From positions 10,196,001 through 10,260,000 of the forward strand of contig CM077594.1 in assembly GCA_039654915.1 (NCBI GenBank): a stretch of DNA of 64,000 nt. Direction: 5' to 3'. Positions 11,253 through 19,593 of the stretch are shown here, in pieces. The notes below the pieces were generated by a model. The model was not told the origin of the DNA. It worked only from the letters and a program-made list of their open reading frames with translations, and made no database searches. Positions within the stretch are counted from its first letter, which is position 1; every line of letters starts with the position of its first letter. Position numbers and translations under genes: made by a program. This DNA comes from Aquilaria yunnanensis. Lineage: Eukaryota > Streptophyta > Magnoliopsida > Malvales > Thymelaeaceae.

Positions 11253-11801
11253 ATGGATCCTACTTTTTCTGCCTTGCAAAAATATTTTCCTTCTCTCCCA
11301 ATGAACATCCTCAAAAAGATCTACCAAGTTCGCTGTGAACGATTAAGAGCTCTGATGCATAAAGGAATCCCTGAAGATGTGCGGTGGTTAATTGAAGCTA
11401 AGGTTCGTCTGGCAGGTGAAATCCCAGAGGCATTTGTGTCTCACATGCCTGGTGTAGGCAAAAGCTCTTATGCCAAAAAGCGAAGAGCGAGGAGACTAGG
11501 CGTCTGTCATAAATGCGGACGCTGGACCTGTAATACTAAATGTCGTTCTTTAGGGATGATCTCTGATAATCGAGAAGATAAAATACGATTCATTAAGAAT
11601 GGCCTGAGTAAGGACTCGTTGGATGATATCCAATTGACTCTTGAGACGCATTCTTGTGGATCTGTGCAACGTGAACTTCTTGGTTTATGGAGCATTTTTC
11701 ATGAAGAACGAAACCGTTACAGTCCCGGGAATCTGACTGTAAATGACCCTGTTTGCCAGCTTGTAAGAAAACTGGATGGGAAGCAAATCCTCGACTCATA
11801 G
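11253..11801 (+). CDS. Cargo zinc-finger protein 1, resembling flexivirus nucleic-acid-binding proteins
   Basis: This intronless frame encodes 182 residues. Residues 70-82 form a basic block (KSSYAKKRRARRLG), followed at once by a zinc-binding pattern C-x2-C-x4-C-x3-C (Cys 85, 88, 93, 97), then IRFIKNGL (111-118). A basic YA[KR][KR]RRA block leading into such a finger and a following FI..G segment is the hallmark I recall for the small cysteine-rich nucleic-acid-binding proteins of carlaviruses and relatives. Those proteins bind RNA/DNA, can enter the nucleus and can counter silencing. The flanking parts (residues 1-60 and 120-182) are not recognised. The start is the first ATG and matches copy 3. 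Viral origin is inferred from motif layout; a fast-evolving plant family is the alternative. Confidence 0.65.
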   Translation: MDPTFSALQKYFPSLPMNILKKIYQVRCERLRALMHKGIPEDVRWLIEAKVRLAGEIPEAFVSHMPGVGKSSYAKKRRARRLGVCHKCGRWTCNTKCRSLGMISDNREDKIRFIKNGLSKDSLDDIQLTLETHSCGSVQRELLGLWSIFHEERNRYSPGNLTVNDPVCQLVRKLDGKQILDS

Positions 11802-11844
11802 AAGCCGTTAATCCCGTTACTAGACGTAAAACCAGTGGAAGATG

Positions 11845-11967
11845 TGAGCCACAGTCACAATCACTGTACATACAATTTATCATATTTAAAATTTTCCATT
11901 TTTCTTTTAATAATGTATTTGCTTCCGTAAGTGTAATCGACACGTTATCCATTTCATCGCTATAAAT
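11845..11967 (+). promoter_or_regulatory. Promoter module of cargo gene 2
   Basis: The module includes a CTGTACATAC start, a TTTAAAATTTTCC stretch, AATAATGTATTTGCTTC, ATCCATTTCATCGC and the box TATAAAT at 11961-11967, 81 bases before the ATG at 12048. The same blocks recur in the same order before genes 3 and LOG, with TATA boxes at 12747 and 13820. Confidence 0.65.
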
Positions 11968-12047
11968 GCATGTTCTTCCAGTCGGTTATCTAAGTTTCCT
12001 TCAATAACTAATTCATTTCCCTCTTCTCTCAAATTCTTCTCTCATAA

Positions 12048-12596
12048 ATGGATTCTACTCTTTCTGCACTGTGAAAATACTTTCCTTCCCTTCCAATAAA
12101 AGTCCTTAAAAAGATCTACCTTGCTAGATGTGAAAGAATCAGAGTTTTTACACGCAAAGGCATTCCCGATAATGTGCAGTGGATAATTGAAGCTAAGGTC
12201 CGTCTGGCGGGTGAAGTTCCAGATGCATTTATGCCCCACATGCCCGGTTTAGGTAAAAGCCGTTATGCCAAAAGGCGAAGAGCAAAGAGACTAGGCGTGT
12301 GTTATAAATGTGGGCGATGGAATTGTAATACTAAATGTCGCTCTTTAGGATACATCTCCATAAATCGTGAAGGTAAAAGAAAATTCATTAAGAATGGCCT
12401 GCGTAAGGAATCTCTGGAAGATATCCGAGAGACTCTTGAAACGCATTCTTGTGGAAAAGTGCAAGGTGAAATTATCGGTTTATGGAGGACTTACCATAAA
12501 GAACGAAACCGTTACAGTCTTGGGAATGTGACTTTAAACGACCCTGTTTGTCAGTTTGTAAGAAAATTGGATGGGAAGCAAATCCCCGACTTATAG
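12048..12596 (+). pseudogene. Cargo zinc-finger protein 2, stop at codon 9
   Basis: This is the second tandem copy, the same 549-bp length as copies 1 and 3, with no indel. Codon 9 is TGA where copies 1 and 3 have CAA for Gln. The remaining frame is fully open. The basic block (KSRYAKRRRAKRLG) and all four zinc-finger cysteines are kept (C-x2-C-x4-C-x3-C). The next in-frame ATG is at 12231, which would still give a protein containing the basic block and finger. A start nearer the stop would have to be a non-ATG codon. It is either a recent pseudogene or a shortened protein that begins at 12231. Confidence 0.65.
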
Positions 12597-12649
12597 AAAG
12601 CATTGAAGTCATTACTGGACATAAATCAGTGGAAGATGAGAGCCACGGT

Positions 12650-12753
12650 CATAATTCCTGTACATATAAGCTGTCATTTGGCTTTTCTTTTGACAATAAT
12701 ATACTTGCTTCTGTAAGTGTAATTAACGCATTATCCCTTTCATCACTATAAAT
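12650..12753 (+). promoter_or_regulatory. Promoter module of cargo gene 3
   Basis: The block order is the same as before gene 2: CCTGTACATATAAGCTGTC, GACAATAATATACTTGCTTC, TTATCCCTTTCATCAC, then TATAAAT at 12747-12753. The ATG at 12813 follows 59 bases after the box. Confidence 0.65.
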
Positions 12754-12812
12754 ATGTGTTAGTTATTATCGTTTCCTACAATCACTAATTTCTTTCTTTG
12801 CCTCCTTCATCA

Positions 12813-13361
12813 ATGGAGTCTTCTCTTTCTGCCCTACAAAAGTATTTTCCTTCCTTCCCAATAAATGTTCTTAAAAAGATTTATCAAGCTAGATGTGAAC
12901 GATTCAGAGTATTTATGCACAAAGGCATTCCTGATAATGTGCGGTGGCTAATTGAAGCTAAGGTTCGTTCAGCTGGTGAAGTTCCAGAAGCGTTCTTTCC
13001 CCGTATGCCCGGCTTTGGTAAAAGCGCTTATGCCAAAAAAAGAAGAGCAAAGAGGCTAGGCGTTTGTCATAATTGTGGATGGTGGATTTGCGGCAATAAA
13101 TGTCGTTCTCCAGGAGTGATCACCAGAAATCGTAGTGATAGAATAAGATTCATTAAGAATAGCTTGCGTAAGGAATCTCTAGAAGATATCCGAGAGGTTC
13201 TTGAAGCGCATTCTTGCGGAATAGTGCAATTTGAGGTTGTTGGATTATGGATAATTCTCCAAAAAGAACGAGAACGTTACAGTCTTGGGAATCTAACCCT
13301 AAACGACCCTGTTTGCCAGTTTGTGAAAAAGCTAGATGAGATGCAAATCACCGATTCATAG
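12813..13361 (+). CDS. Cargo zinc-finger protein 3, resembling flexivirus nucleic-acid-binding proteins
   Basis: The protein has 182 residues, aligns to copy 1 end to end without gaps and is roughly 70 percent identical by eye. It keeps the basic block (KSAYAKKRRAKRLG), the four finger cysteines in CHNCGWWICGNKC, and the FIKN segment. The start is the ATG at 12813; the frame is also open upstream but without ATG. Equal length and an open frame despite about 30 percent residue divergence suggest past selection on the protein. The copies lie head to tail, each with its own TATA-containing upstream region, so they arose by DNA-level tandem duplication of gene plus promoter rather than by three separate captures. 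Confidence 0.65.
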   Translation: MESSLSALQKYFPSFPINVLKKIYQARCERFRVFMHKGIPDNVRWLIEAKVRSAGEVPEAFFPRMPGFGKSAYAKKRRAKRLGVCHNCGWWICGNKCRSPGVITRNRSDRIRFIKNSLRKESLEDIREVLEAHSCGIVQFEVVGLWIILQKERERYSLGNLTLNDPVCQFVKKLDEMQITDS

Positions 13362-13410
13362 AAAGCATTGAAGCCGTTACTGGACGCAAAGCCAGTAGAA
13401 GACGAAACAA

Positions 13411-13795
13411 GGTCACGATTACTGTACGTGCTACCTGTCGCTTTTGAAATTTTCATCCCCTTTTGGTAATAATGTATCCATTCTTGACATGAACCAAAGT
13501 CACGATTACTGTACGTGCTAGCTGTCGCTTTTGAAATTTTCCTCCCCTTTGGCAATAATGTACCCACTCCTGACACGGACTACTATATATAGCTGCGACT
13601 TTTGAAATTTTCCTTCTCTTCCAACAATCACGTACCTACTCCTGACGTAAGCTACAGTAGTGACTACTGTACATGCTAGCAGCTATTTTGAAAATTTTCC
13701 TCCTCTTTTAACGATAGTGTACCCATACCTGACCAGAGTCATACTCGTGACTACTGTGAATAGCTGGCAATAATGTATCCATTCTTGAAAATAAA
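13411..13795 (+). repeat. Five-fold ~85-bp upstream repeat before the LOG gene
   Basis: Units begin near 13411, 13498, 13578, 13660 and 13747. Each carries variants of GATTACTGTACGTGCTAGC, CTTTTGAAATTTTCCTCC and AATAATGTACCCACTCCTGAC. Single copies of the same unit lie before genes 2 and 3. One unit contains TGACGTAAGC (13643-13652), a TGACG motif of the kind bound by TGA/bZIP factors. The arrangement looks like an amplified upstream activating region. Confidence 0.75.
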
Positions 13796-13819
13796 ATTAT
13801 TGCCTTATCTCTTCATCTC

Positions 13820-13828
13820 TATAAATAT
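13820..13828 (+). promoter_or_regulatory. TATA box of the LOG cargo gene
   Basis: TATAAATAT is preceded by TTATCTCTTCATCTC, matching the TATA context of genes 2 and 3. It lies only 40 bases before the ATG at 13860, so the leader would be very short. This box, which lies downstream of the ATG at 13773, is the reason to prefer the later start. Confidence 0.6.
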
Positions 13829-13859
13829 ATCCTCTTTTCTCACAAGGGTAAGGATAGGA

Positions 13860-14489
13860 ATGGAGAAAACCCCAACTCGTAAATCCCGAAGTATTTGTGT
13901 ATTTTCTGGGGCTTTTCCTGGAAAAGATGAAGAGTATTTAAAAGCAGCCAACCATTTGGGTAGAGTATTAGCTGAGCGAAAAATACATTTAGTTTATGGA
14001 GGAGGTAGTGTCGGATTAATGGGAGGTGTAGCATCAGCAGCATCTCTAGAAGGAAGTCAAGTTCTGGGCATTATCCCTGGACCTCTGAAATTTATTTCTG
14101 GGGGCACGATTGGAGAAGAATTAGTGGTTAAAAATTTGCAAGAGCGTGTGTTACAAATGCTTTTAAATGCTGATGCTTTTATCGCTCTACCAGGTGGTTT
14201 TGGCACATTGGGAGAAGTCTTTCAAATTGCTTCCATGGCCCAACTTAATTTGCATAAGAAACCCATTGGGCTTTTAAATGTTAACAATTTCTTTACAGGT
14301 CTGATAGCTTTTATAGATTATGCTATGCAGAAGAATTTCATATCAAGAGTGGCACGGCGAATCATAATATCCGCAACAACTGCTGAAGAATTGCTAGATA
14401 AAATACAAGCTTTTATTCCTGAACCAGATCCAGCAATGATTCAGATAGACTGGACACGACAGTCTTTCCCGACCAGTTCACTCCTATAA
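13860..14489 (+). CDS. Intronless LOG-type cytokinin riboside 5'-monophosphate phosphoribohydrolase (cargo gene)
   Basis: The protein has 209 residues, a normal LOG length. LOG enzymes release active cytokinin bases from their riboside monophosphates in the cytosol. Visible motifs are SICVFSG (10-16), GGGSVGLMG (47-55, nucleotide loop), ADAFIALPGGFGTLGE (104-119; PGGxGTxxE with the catalytic Glu at 119) and Arg 96, at the position of the conserved catalytic Arg. It departs from usual plant LOGs: Val follows Arg 96 in place of the common Lys, and Gly precedes the catalytic Glu. Host LOG genes normally have several introns; this copy has none, which suggests origin through RNA followed by divergence. 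It shares its promoter module with the zinc-finger genes. An ATG at 13773 would add 29 residues but lies upstream of the TATA box. Confidence 0.85.
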   Translation: MEKTPTRKSRSICVFSGAFPGKDEEYLKAANHLGRVLAERKIHLVYGGGSVGLMGGVASAASLEGSQVLGIIPGPLKFISGGTIGEELVVKNLQERVLQMLLNADAFIALPGGFGTLGEVFQIASMAQLNLHKKPIGLLNVNNFFTGLIAFIDYAMQKNFISRVARRIIISATTAEELLDKIQAFIPEPDPAMIQIDWTRQSFPTSSLL

Positions 14490-15060
14490 TGGTCCTCTAC
14501 TCACCCTGTTGAAGTATTGTGGAAGAAAGAAGCGATCTGATCCGTTTTTCTTGTCCTTTAGTTTTATTATCAGCATTTTCTTTCGCGTTTCAGTTTTTCT
14601 TTTCAGGAAATTTCTTTTTTTTTTTTATAATATAGTTTCGTCCAGGCTGATATTAAAACCATAGGACAATGCCTTTAGGTTGGAATGGCTGAGTAAAGAG
14701 TAATTTTTGTTACTCTTGAGACGCATCCTATTAGGTCTACTAGGCATAACATTTTGGGGTAGTTAAGCTTTAACCTTATTCGGATCACATATCTCACAAG
14801 GGAATCTATATTTACTGAAGAAAATATTAGATGAACCTTGAATATTGATTCCAAACATCCGTTCCCTTTACATAATTTGTCAGTGTTATTGTCATCATCA
14901 AGATTCACTCGTTTTATCGAAGCCTAATTCTTTGCGCTCGCCTATTATGAAAATTCACACTTTCGAAGAAAATTATTCCAATTTCAATTGCTTTCATATA
15001 AATTTCGCTCGAGGTCCTAAGGAAAGCTCCTTAGCCTCAAAATCAATTTTCATCATCGGG
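14490..15060 (+). other. LOG 3' flank and start of the hairpin-rich region
   Basis: No gene is visible. T-rich sequence with TATAATATAG near 14629-14638 could hold the LOG polyadenylation region. At 15010-15040, GAGGTCCTAAGG and CTCCTTAGCCTC form an inverted pair, a variant of the hairpin repeated in the following minisatellite. Confidence 0.5.
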
Positions 15061-16190
15061 GTTTTAAGGATGGAACCTTTGCCTCGAAAATAATCAATTT
15101 TCATCATCGGGGTTTTAAGGATGGAACCTTTGCCTCGAAAACAATCAATTTTCATCATCGGGGTTTTAAGGATGGAACCTTTGCCTCGAAAACAATCAAT
15201 TTTCATCATCGGGGTTTTAAGGATGGAACCTTTACCTCGACATCAATCAATCAATTCGAGGTTTTAAGGATGAAACCTTTACCTCGACATCAATCAATCA
15301 ATTCGAGGTTTTAAGGATGGAACCTTTGTCTCGACATCAATCAATCAATTCGAGGCTTTAAGGATGGAACCTTTACCTCGACATCAATCAATCAATCCGA
15401 GGTCTTAAGGATGGAACCTTTGCCTCGAAATCAACCAATCAATCTGAGGTTTTAAGGATGGAACCTTTGCCTCGAAATCAATCAATCAATCCGAGGTTTT
15501 AAGGATGGAACCTTTGCCTCGAGATCAATCAATCAATTCGAGGTTTTAAGGATGGAACCTTTACCTCGACATCAATCAATCAATCCGAGGTTTTAAGGAT
15601 GGAACCTTTGCCTCGAGATCAATCAATCAATTCGAGGTTTTAAGGATGGAACCTTTACCTCGACATCAATCAATCAATCCGAGGTTTTAAGGATGGAACC
15701 TTTGCCTCGAAATCAATCAATCAATCCGAGGTTTTAAGGATGGAACCTTTGCCTCGAGATCAATCAATCAATTCGAGGTTTTAAGGATGGAACCTTTACC
15801 TCGACATCAATCAATCAATCCGAGGTTTTAAGGATGGAACCTTTGTCTCGACATCAATCAATCAATTCGAGGCTTTAAGGATGGAACCTTTACCTCGACA
15901 TCAATCAATCAATCCGAGGTTTTAAGGATGGAACCTTTGCCTCGAAATCAACCAATCAATCTGAGGTTTTAAGGATGGAACCTTTGCCTCGAAATCAATC
16001 AATCAATCTGAGGTTTTAAGGATGAAATCTTTGTCTCGAGATCAATCAATCAATTCAAGGTTTTAAGGATGGAACCTTTGCCTCGAAATCAATCAATCAA
16101 TTCGAGGTTTTAAGGATGGAACCTTTGCTTCGAAATCAATCAATCAATCCGAGGTTTTAAGGATGGAACCTTTGCCTCAGAAACAATCAA
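15061..16190 (+). repeat. 47-51-bp minisatellite before the 3' LTR
   Basis: About 24 head-to-tail units of GGTTTTAAGGATGGAACCTT followed by TGCCTCGAAATCAATCAATC. The first few units are 51 bp, the others 47 bp with an ATCAATCAATCAAT linker. Each unit can fold, as GAGG pairs with CCTC and AAGG with CCTT. Higher-order similarity (alternating units ending CATCAATC, AAATCAATC and GATCAATC) suggests segmental duplication. Minisatellites in the 3' untranslated region are known for Tat/Ogre elements. Confidence 0.95.
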
Positions 16191-16344
16191 TTTTCCTTCA
16201 ACGATAGGAGAGCTCCTATCACCGAGGTTCTAAGGAGAGTTCCTTAACCTCAGGATTTAGGCGGCGAAAAGGTTTTCAATGTCTAGCTAAGCCGGACGAA
16301 ATTTGGTAACGACTTTGCATACATCATGTCTCATGAAGCATGCA

Positions 16345-16356
16345 AAGGGGGGCAGC
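16345..16356 (+). other. Polypurine tract
   Basis: AAAGGGGGGCAGC directly precedes the 3' LTR start TGTTGACACCC, the normal site of plus-strand priming. Similar G-run plus CA phrases occur inside the element near 9304, 10097 and 10161. Confidence 0.85.
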
Positions 16357-17204
16357 TGTTGACACCCAATTTCGTCCGACCATAAAAAATTTTAAAAGAA
16401 ATTAAATAAAAAAAATTATTATTTTTATTATTATTATTATTACTAAAAATTTTAATTAGTTTAAAATACATTTTTTTTTGTGAAGATTTGATTTAAAATG
16501 ATATATGTGTGTATTTGAAAGAAAAGAAAGGAAAGATTAAATCAAAAAGAAAAGAAAAATATAAGAAAGAAAAGAGAGAAAAGAAAAGAAAGAAAATAAA
16601 AAATAAAATTTTTTTATCTAAAAATTCTATAACAAAAAGAATTACGAATTAGTAATTAAACTAATAATTAATTCCATAAAAGTAATAATTATATAACTAA
16701 CAATAAATTAAATTTAATTTCCATATCCGGATGATCCGGCAGGATCTACGGTTTGGAAAATATCAAACTTTTTAAAATAAATAAATTAAATAAAAAGATA
16801 AAAAAATCCATATTTTTACAATATGGATAAAATTGTTTAAAATTTCACCAAATTCCGTGTCCAAATGACTCGGCAGAGTCCATGGTTCGGAATCAAAATC
16901 TTCCGTGTCCAAATGACTCGGCAGAGTCCATGGTTCGGAAGTATAAAATTTTATAAAAATTAACTTAAAAATCCACATTTTGACTAATTCAGTTAAAATC
17001 TCTAAATTAACTGAAAATTATTTAAAAGCAAAGCGAAACAAAATTAAAATCAACTAAGGTGCCAATTTTTGGGCGTTTTAACAAAGTTGTTTTAACGTAA
17101 CCGTACTCCCGAACCCCCGAACTCTCGCAGACCAATATTTAAGGTGACCAATCGACCTAGGTAAACAGATTGGTGGCGACTCCCGAAAATCCGACGTTGC
17201 CACA
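16357..17204 (+). repeat. 3' LTR (848 bp)
   Basis: Same length as the 5' LTR at 5402-6249, with four substitutions. It is followed by the GTTGG duplication at 17205-17209. Confidence 0.95.
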
Positions 17205-17209
17205 GTTGG
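17205..17209. repeat. Target-site duplication GTTGG, right copy
   Basis: Matches 5397-5401. Confidence 0.9.
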
Positions 17210-17600
17210 TTCTCGAATCCCTCTTGCTAAGTCCTATCGGAATAGAAAATGCCTAATTCCTCACCCACAAAGGTTACGTGAGAAAGGATTAATTCGAGTC
17301 GTAGTTTTCATGGTCCTATGGGGTGACCATCATCATACTCCGTCAACACTATTTACTATTACGGATTAGAGAAAATGCGTAGACTATTGTCTCACACGAC
17401 TAGCCTACCCCGGGTGTTTTGCAAAATTTGGTTGGAATGAGCTTGGGTATTGAGCTTATTATGCATGCTGAAGTGTGTGCGTGTCAGAACCTGAAAGAAC
17501 ACAACACATTAAATCAGTATGTCAAGAAACAATCAAGAAAGAAAAAGAAGAACCCGAAACCCCTTTTATGGCCAGACTCATCCCCAGTGGAGCACCAAGT
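17210..17600 (-). mobile_element. Leader and PBS of the older retrotransposon (minus strand)
   Basis: On the minus strand the sequence runs from a PBS like that of the young element (TTGGTGCTCCACTGGGGATG, 17577-17597) into a leader homologous to 6277-6630, with the phrase ACTCGAATTAATCC and the conserved hairpin at about 17257-17285. It is cut at 17209 by the young element and continues at 5401. The small open frames here are in the wrong strand and have no family resemblance. Confidence 0.8.
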
Positions 17601-19593
17601 TGTAGCAACGCAATTTTTAGGAGTCGCCACCAATCAATTTCACCTAGGTCAATTGGATACCTGTTATGGTCTACAAAAGATTCTGAGATCGTGAGTCGGT
17701 TACGCTAAAATAACCTTATTATAACGCTCGTAAATTGGCACCATGGGATTCAATTTTATCTGTTCCTAACTTTTTATTTCTTAACCAAATGTTCGATTAA
17801 GAATGACTTTTATGAATTTTATTTAATTTAATTTTAAACCGTGAATCTTATCAGACCAACCGAATATGGAATCCTAGATGTCCTCGAAATCTTGGGACTT
17901 TATCAAATCCACCAAGAATTTAAAAGGAACATCTTGTTCAAAACTTTGAATCTTATCAGACCAATCGGATTCGAACGAATAATCCGTCTCGGGATTTTAT
18001 CAAATCACCAAGAACAGACCTTTGAAAAATAAATGTTAAGTATTAAAAAGAATTGTCTTCATTTAGTTTCTTTCTAATCTCTGGATAATGAGGAAAGTAA
18101 AAAATATCTGAGCAATTAAACAACTAATTATTTTTTTGTATTATTACTTTTTTTTTAAGACACATTATGAGATCTAAATAAAGAAAACAAATCGCATGAT
18201 GCTAAAGTTAAAAGAAAATAAAGATAACTAAAGTGATTTAAGAAAATAAAATAAGATAAAATAAAACAAACACTCTAGGTTATGTTCCTATGTGGATTTA
18301 ATGGATATATTTAATGAATGACCAAACAAACCAATAAGAAAAGAAACAAAGAAAAATAAATAACAAAAACTTGCTGTCAGTGACTCATCTACAAAAAAAG
18401 AAAACATGTTAGTGACTTAATGGATGAAATAAAAAGTCAGAGGGCTAGAAGGGAGTTATACCGAAAGAGTAGTTTGACTGGGTTGGATCCGGGTCGGGAC
18501 GCAGGTTTCAAACGGGTCTCGCTCTATTTGGCCTCAATTCTTCCTTCTTGGGCGGTGATGGAATGAACAGGCTTCAGGGCTGGGCTCGTCAATGGCAGGT
18601 GACACTGGGTGGTTCGAGAACTATAGCCGGTGACCATGTAGTGGATGGGCTCGACGATTGGAATGGAAGGACGGCGATGAAGGGCCCCCTGGAGCGACTG
18701 TGGGAGGCGAGACTAGGCGCCTAGCGGTGGCTGGAGTGACGGCGTATAGCTGAGGAGGTGGAGCGTCTGGAGGGGGAGACTAATCGGGAAGGTGAAGCGT
18801 CGGGCATAGAGGGAGATCAGGGGTGGCGGCAGTGATGGCAAAAGGTTAGGTTTTTTTGGAAGAGGCTGCAAGAGGACCAAGGACTAAGGCTGCAGTTGGA
18901 CCTTTTTTTTGGCTGAGCTTAGGGTTTTCGAATTTCTTCCTCCCTTTTCATGTCAATAGTGACCCATATTTATACTAGGGAGTCTTAGGCGAGATTAGCT
19001 AGGCTTTCCCAGTTTAAAACTGATCCAAATTCAATTTAAGGGGATTAGGATATAATTTGGTAAAGTATCAGTTTAAGTCCAATAAAACTCTCAAGCTGCT
19101 AATCTTGCCCCAAATTCTGTGCAAATTTCAATTTAACCCAAAACTTCTCTAATCTGTCAATTAAGCCCAAAACTTCCTAAAATTTTTCAGATTTCCTTAA
19201 AACTTCAGGATCTCAACAGATTTACCCCCAAACTCTCAATTTCTGATAAATTTACCTCAAACTTTCCAATTTTTCCCTAAAACCCTCTAATAATTCCTAG
19301 TTTTTTCCCAAACTTTCCAATTTTTCCTAAATTGACCCCACAAGACCTTTAGGATTTCAAATTAGTACCTAAACTAAATTAACTCCTATTTCTACCTTGG
19401 ATGACCACTTAAACCAAAATAACAATGTAACCTAAATGTGACTAGACCAACTAACTTTAAAATGCCAACAATGACCTAAATATCATAACAATTGACCAAA
19501 TTGCCCCCTAAAAATGAAAATACCACATAAACTAATTTTCTTAACCTAAAAGCTTAAAAAAAGTCAGTGCCTGGACAAAATTGGGTGTCAACA
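17601..19593 (-). repeat. 5' LTR of the older retrotransposon (1993 bp, minus strand)
   Basis: On the minus strand it begins TGTTGACACCCAATTTTGTC (right end, 19593) and ends GTTGCTACA (left end, 17601), matching both termini of the young LTR. Near the left end GGAGTCGCCACCAATC and CACCTAGGTCAATTGG match the young LTR end. It is more than twice as long, with a GC-rich middle (about 18430-18960). TATAAATA on the minus strand at 18967-18974 sits just before that GC-rich part and is a good candidate LTR promoter. Confidence 0.85.
18967..18974 (-). promoter_or_regulatory. Candidate TATA box in the older LTR
   Basis: TATAAATA on the minus strand (context CTAGTATAAATATGGG) lies at the step from AT-rich to GC-rich sequence within the LTR, as expected for a U3/R border. 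Confidence 0.45.

Larger units (their letters stand above)
5402..17204 (+). mobile_element. Young non-autonomous Tat/Ogre-type LTR retrotransposon carrying cargo genes
   Basis: This is a complete 11.8-kb element: 848-bp LTRs starting TGTTGACACCC and ending GTTGCCACA, a GTTGG target duplication, a tRNA-Arg-type PBS at 6253, a ~1-kb leader, a deleted gag (7304-8200), a long spacer without pol, the cargo block (11253-14489), a minisatellite (15061-16190) and a polypurine tract at 16345-16356. tRNA-Arg priming and minisatellites before the 3' LTR are known traits of the Tat/Ogre lineage of Ty3/gypsy. The LTRs differ by four substitutions and no indel in 848 bp, so insertion is recent. The lack of reverse transcriptase, RNase H and integrase motifs implies it was mobilised in trans. 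What is unusual is the cargo of zinc-finger and LOG genes in sense orientation. Confidence 0.95.

Noticed and set aside
12174..12230. GTG start for the second zinc-finger gene
   Set aside because: Plant nuclear genes rarely start at GTG. Alignment shows the true start is the ATG at 12048 with a stop at codon 9; the next in-frame ATG is 12231.
12798..12812. TTG start extending the third zinc-finger gene
   Set aside because: The ATG at 12813 matches the start of copy 1 exactly and gives the same 182-residue length.
13773..13859. Earlier ATG for the LOG gene
   Set aside because: The TATA box shared with genes 2 and 3 lies at 13820, downstream of this ATG, and the extra 29 residues have no LOG similarity.
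10660..14660. Cargo block as ordinary host genes that an LTR element merely surrounds by two separate insertions
   Set aside because: The LTRs are the same length with four differences, and the GTTGG duplication brackets the whole interval, with PBS and polypurine tract in the right places, so the block lies inside one element.
15061..16190. CRISPR-like regular repeat array
   Set aside because: Units are directly adjacent with no unique spacers; it is a minisatellite within a plant retrotransposon.
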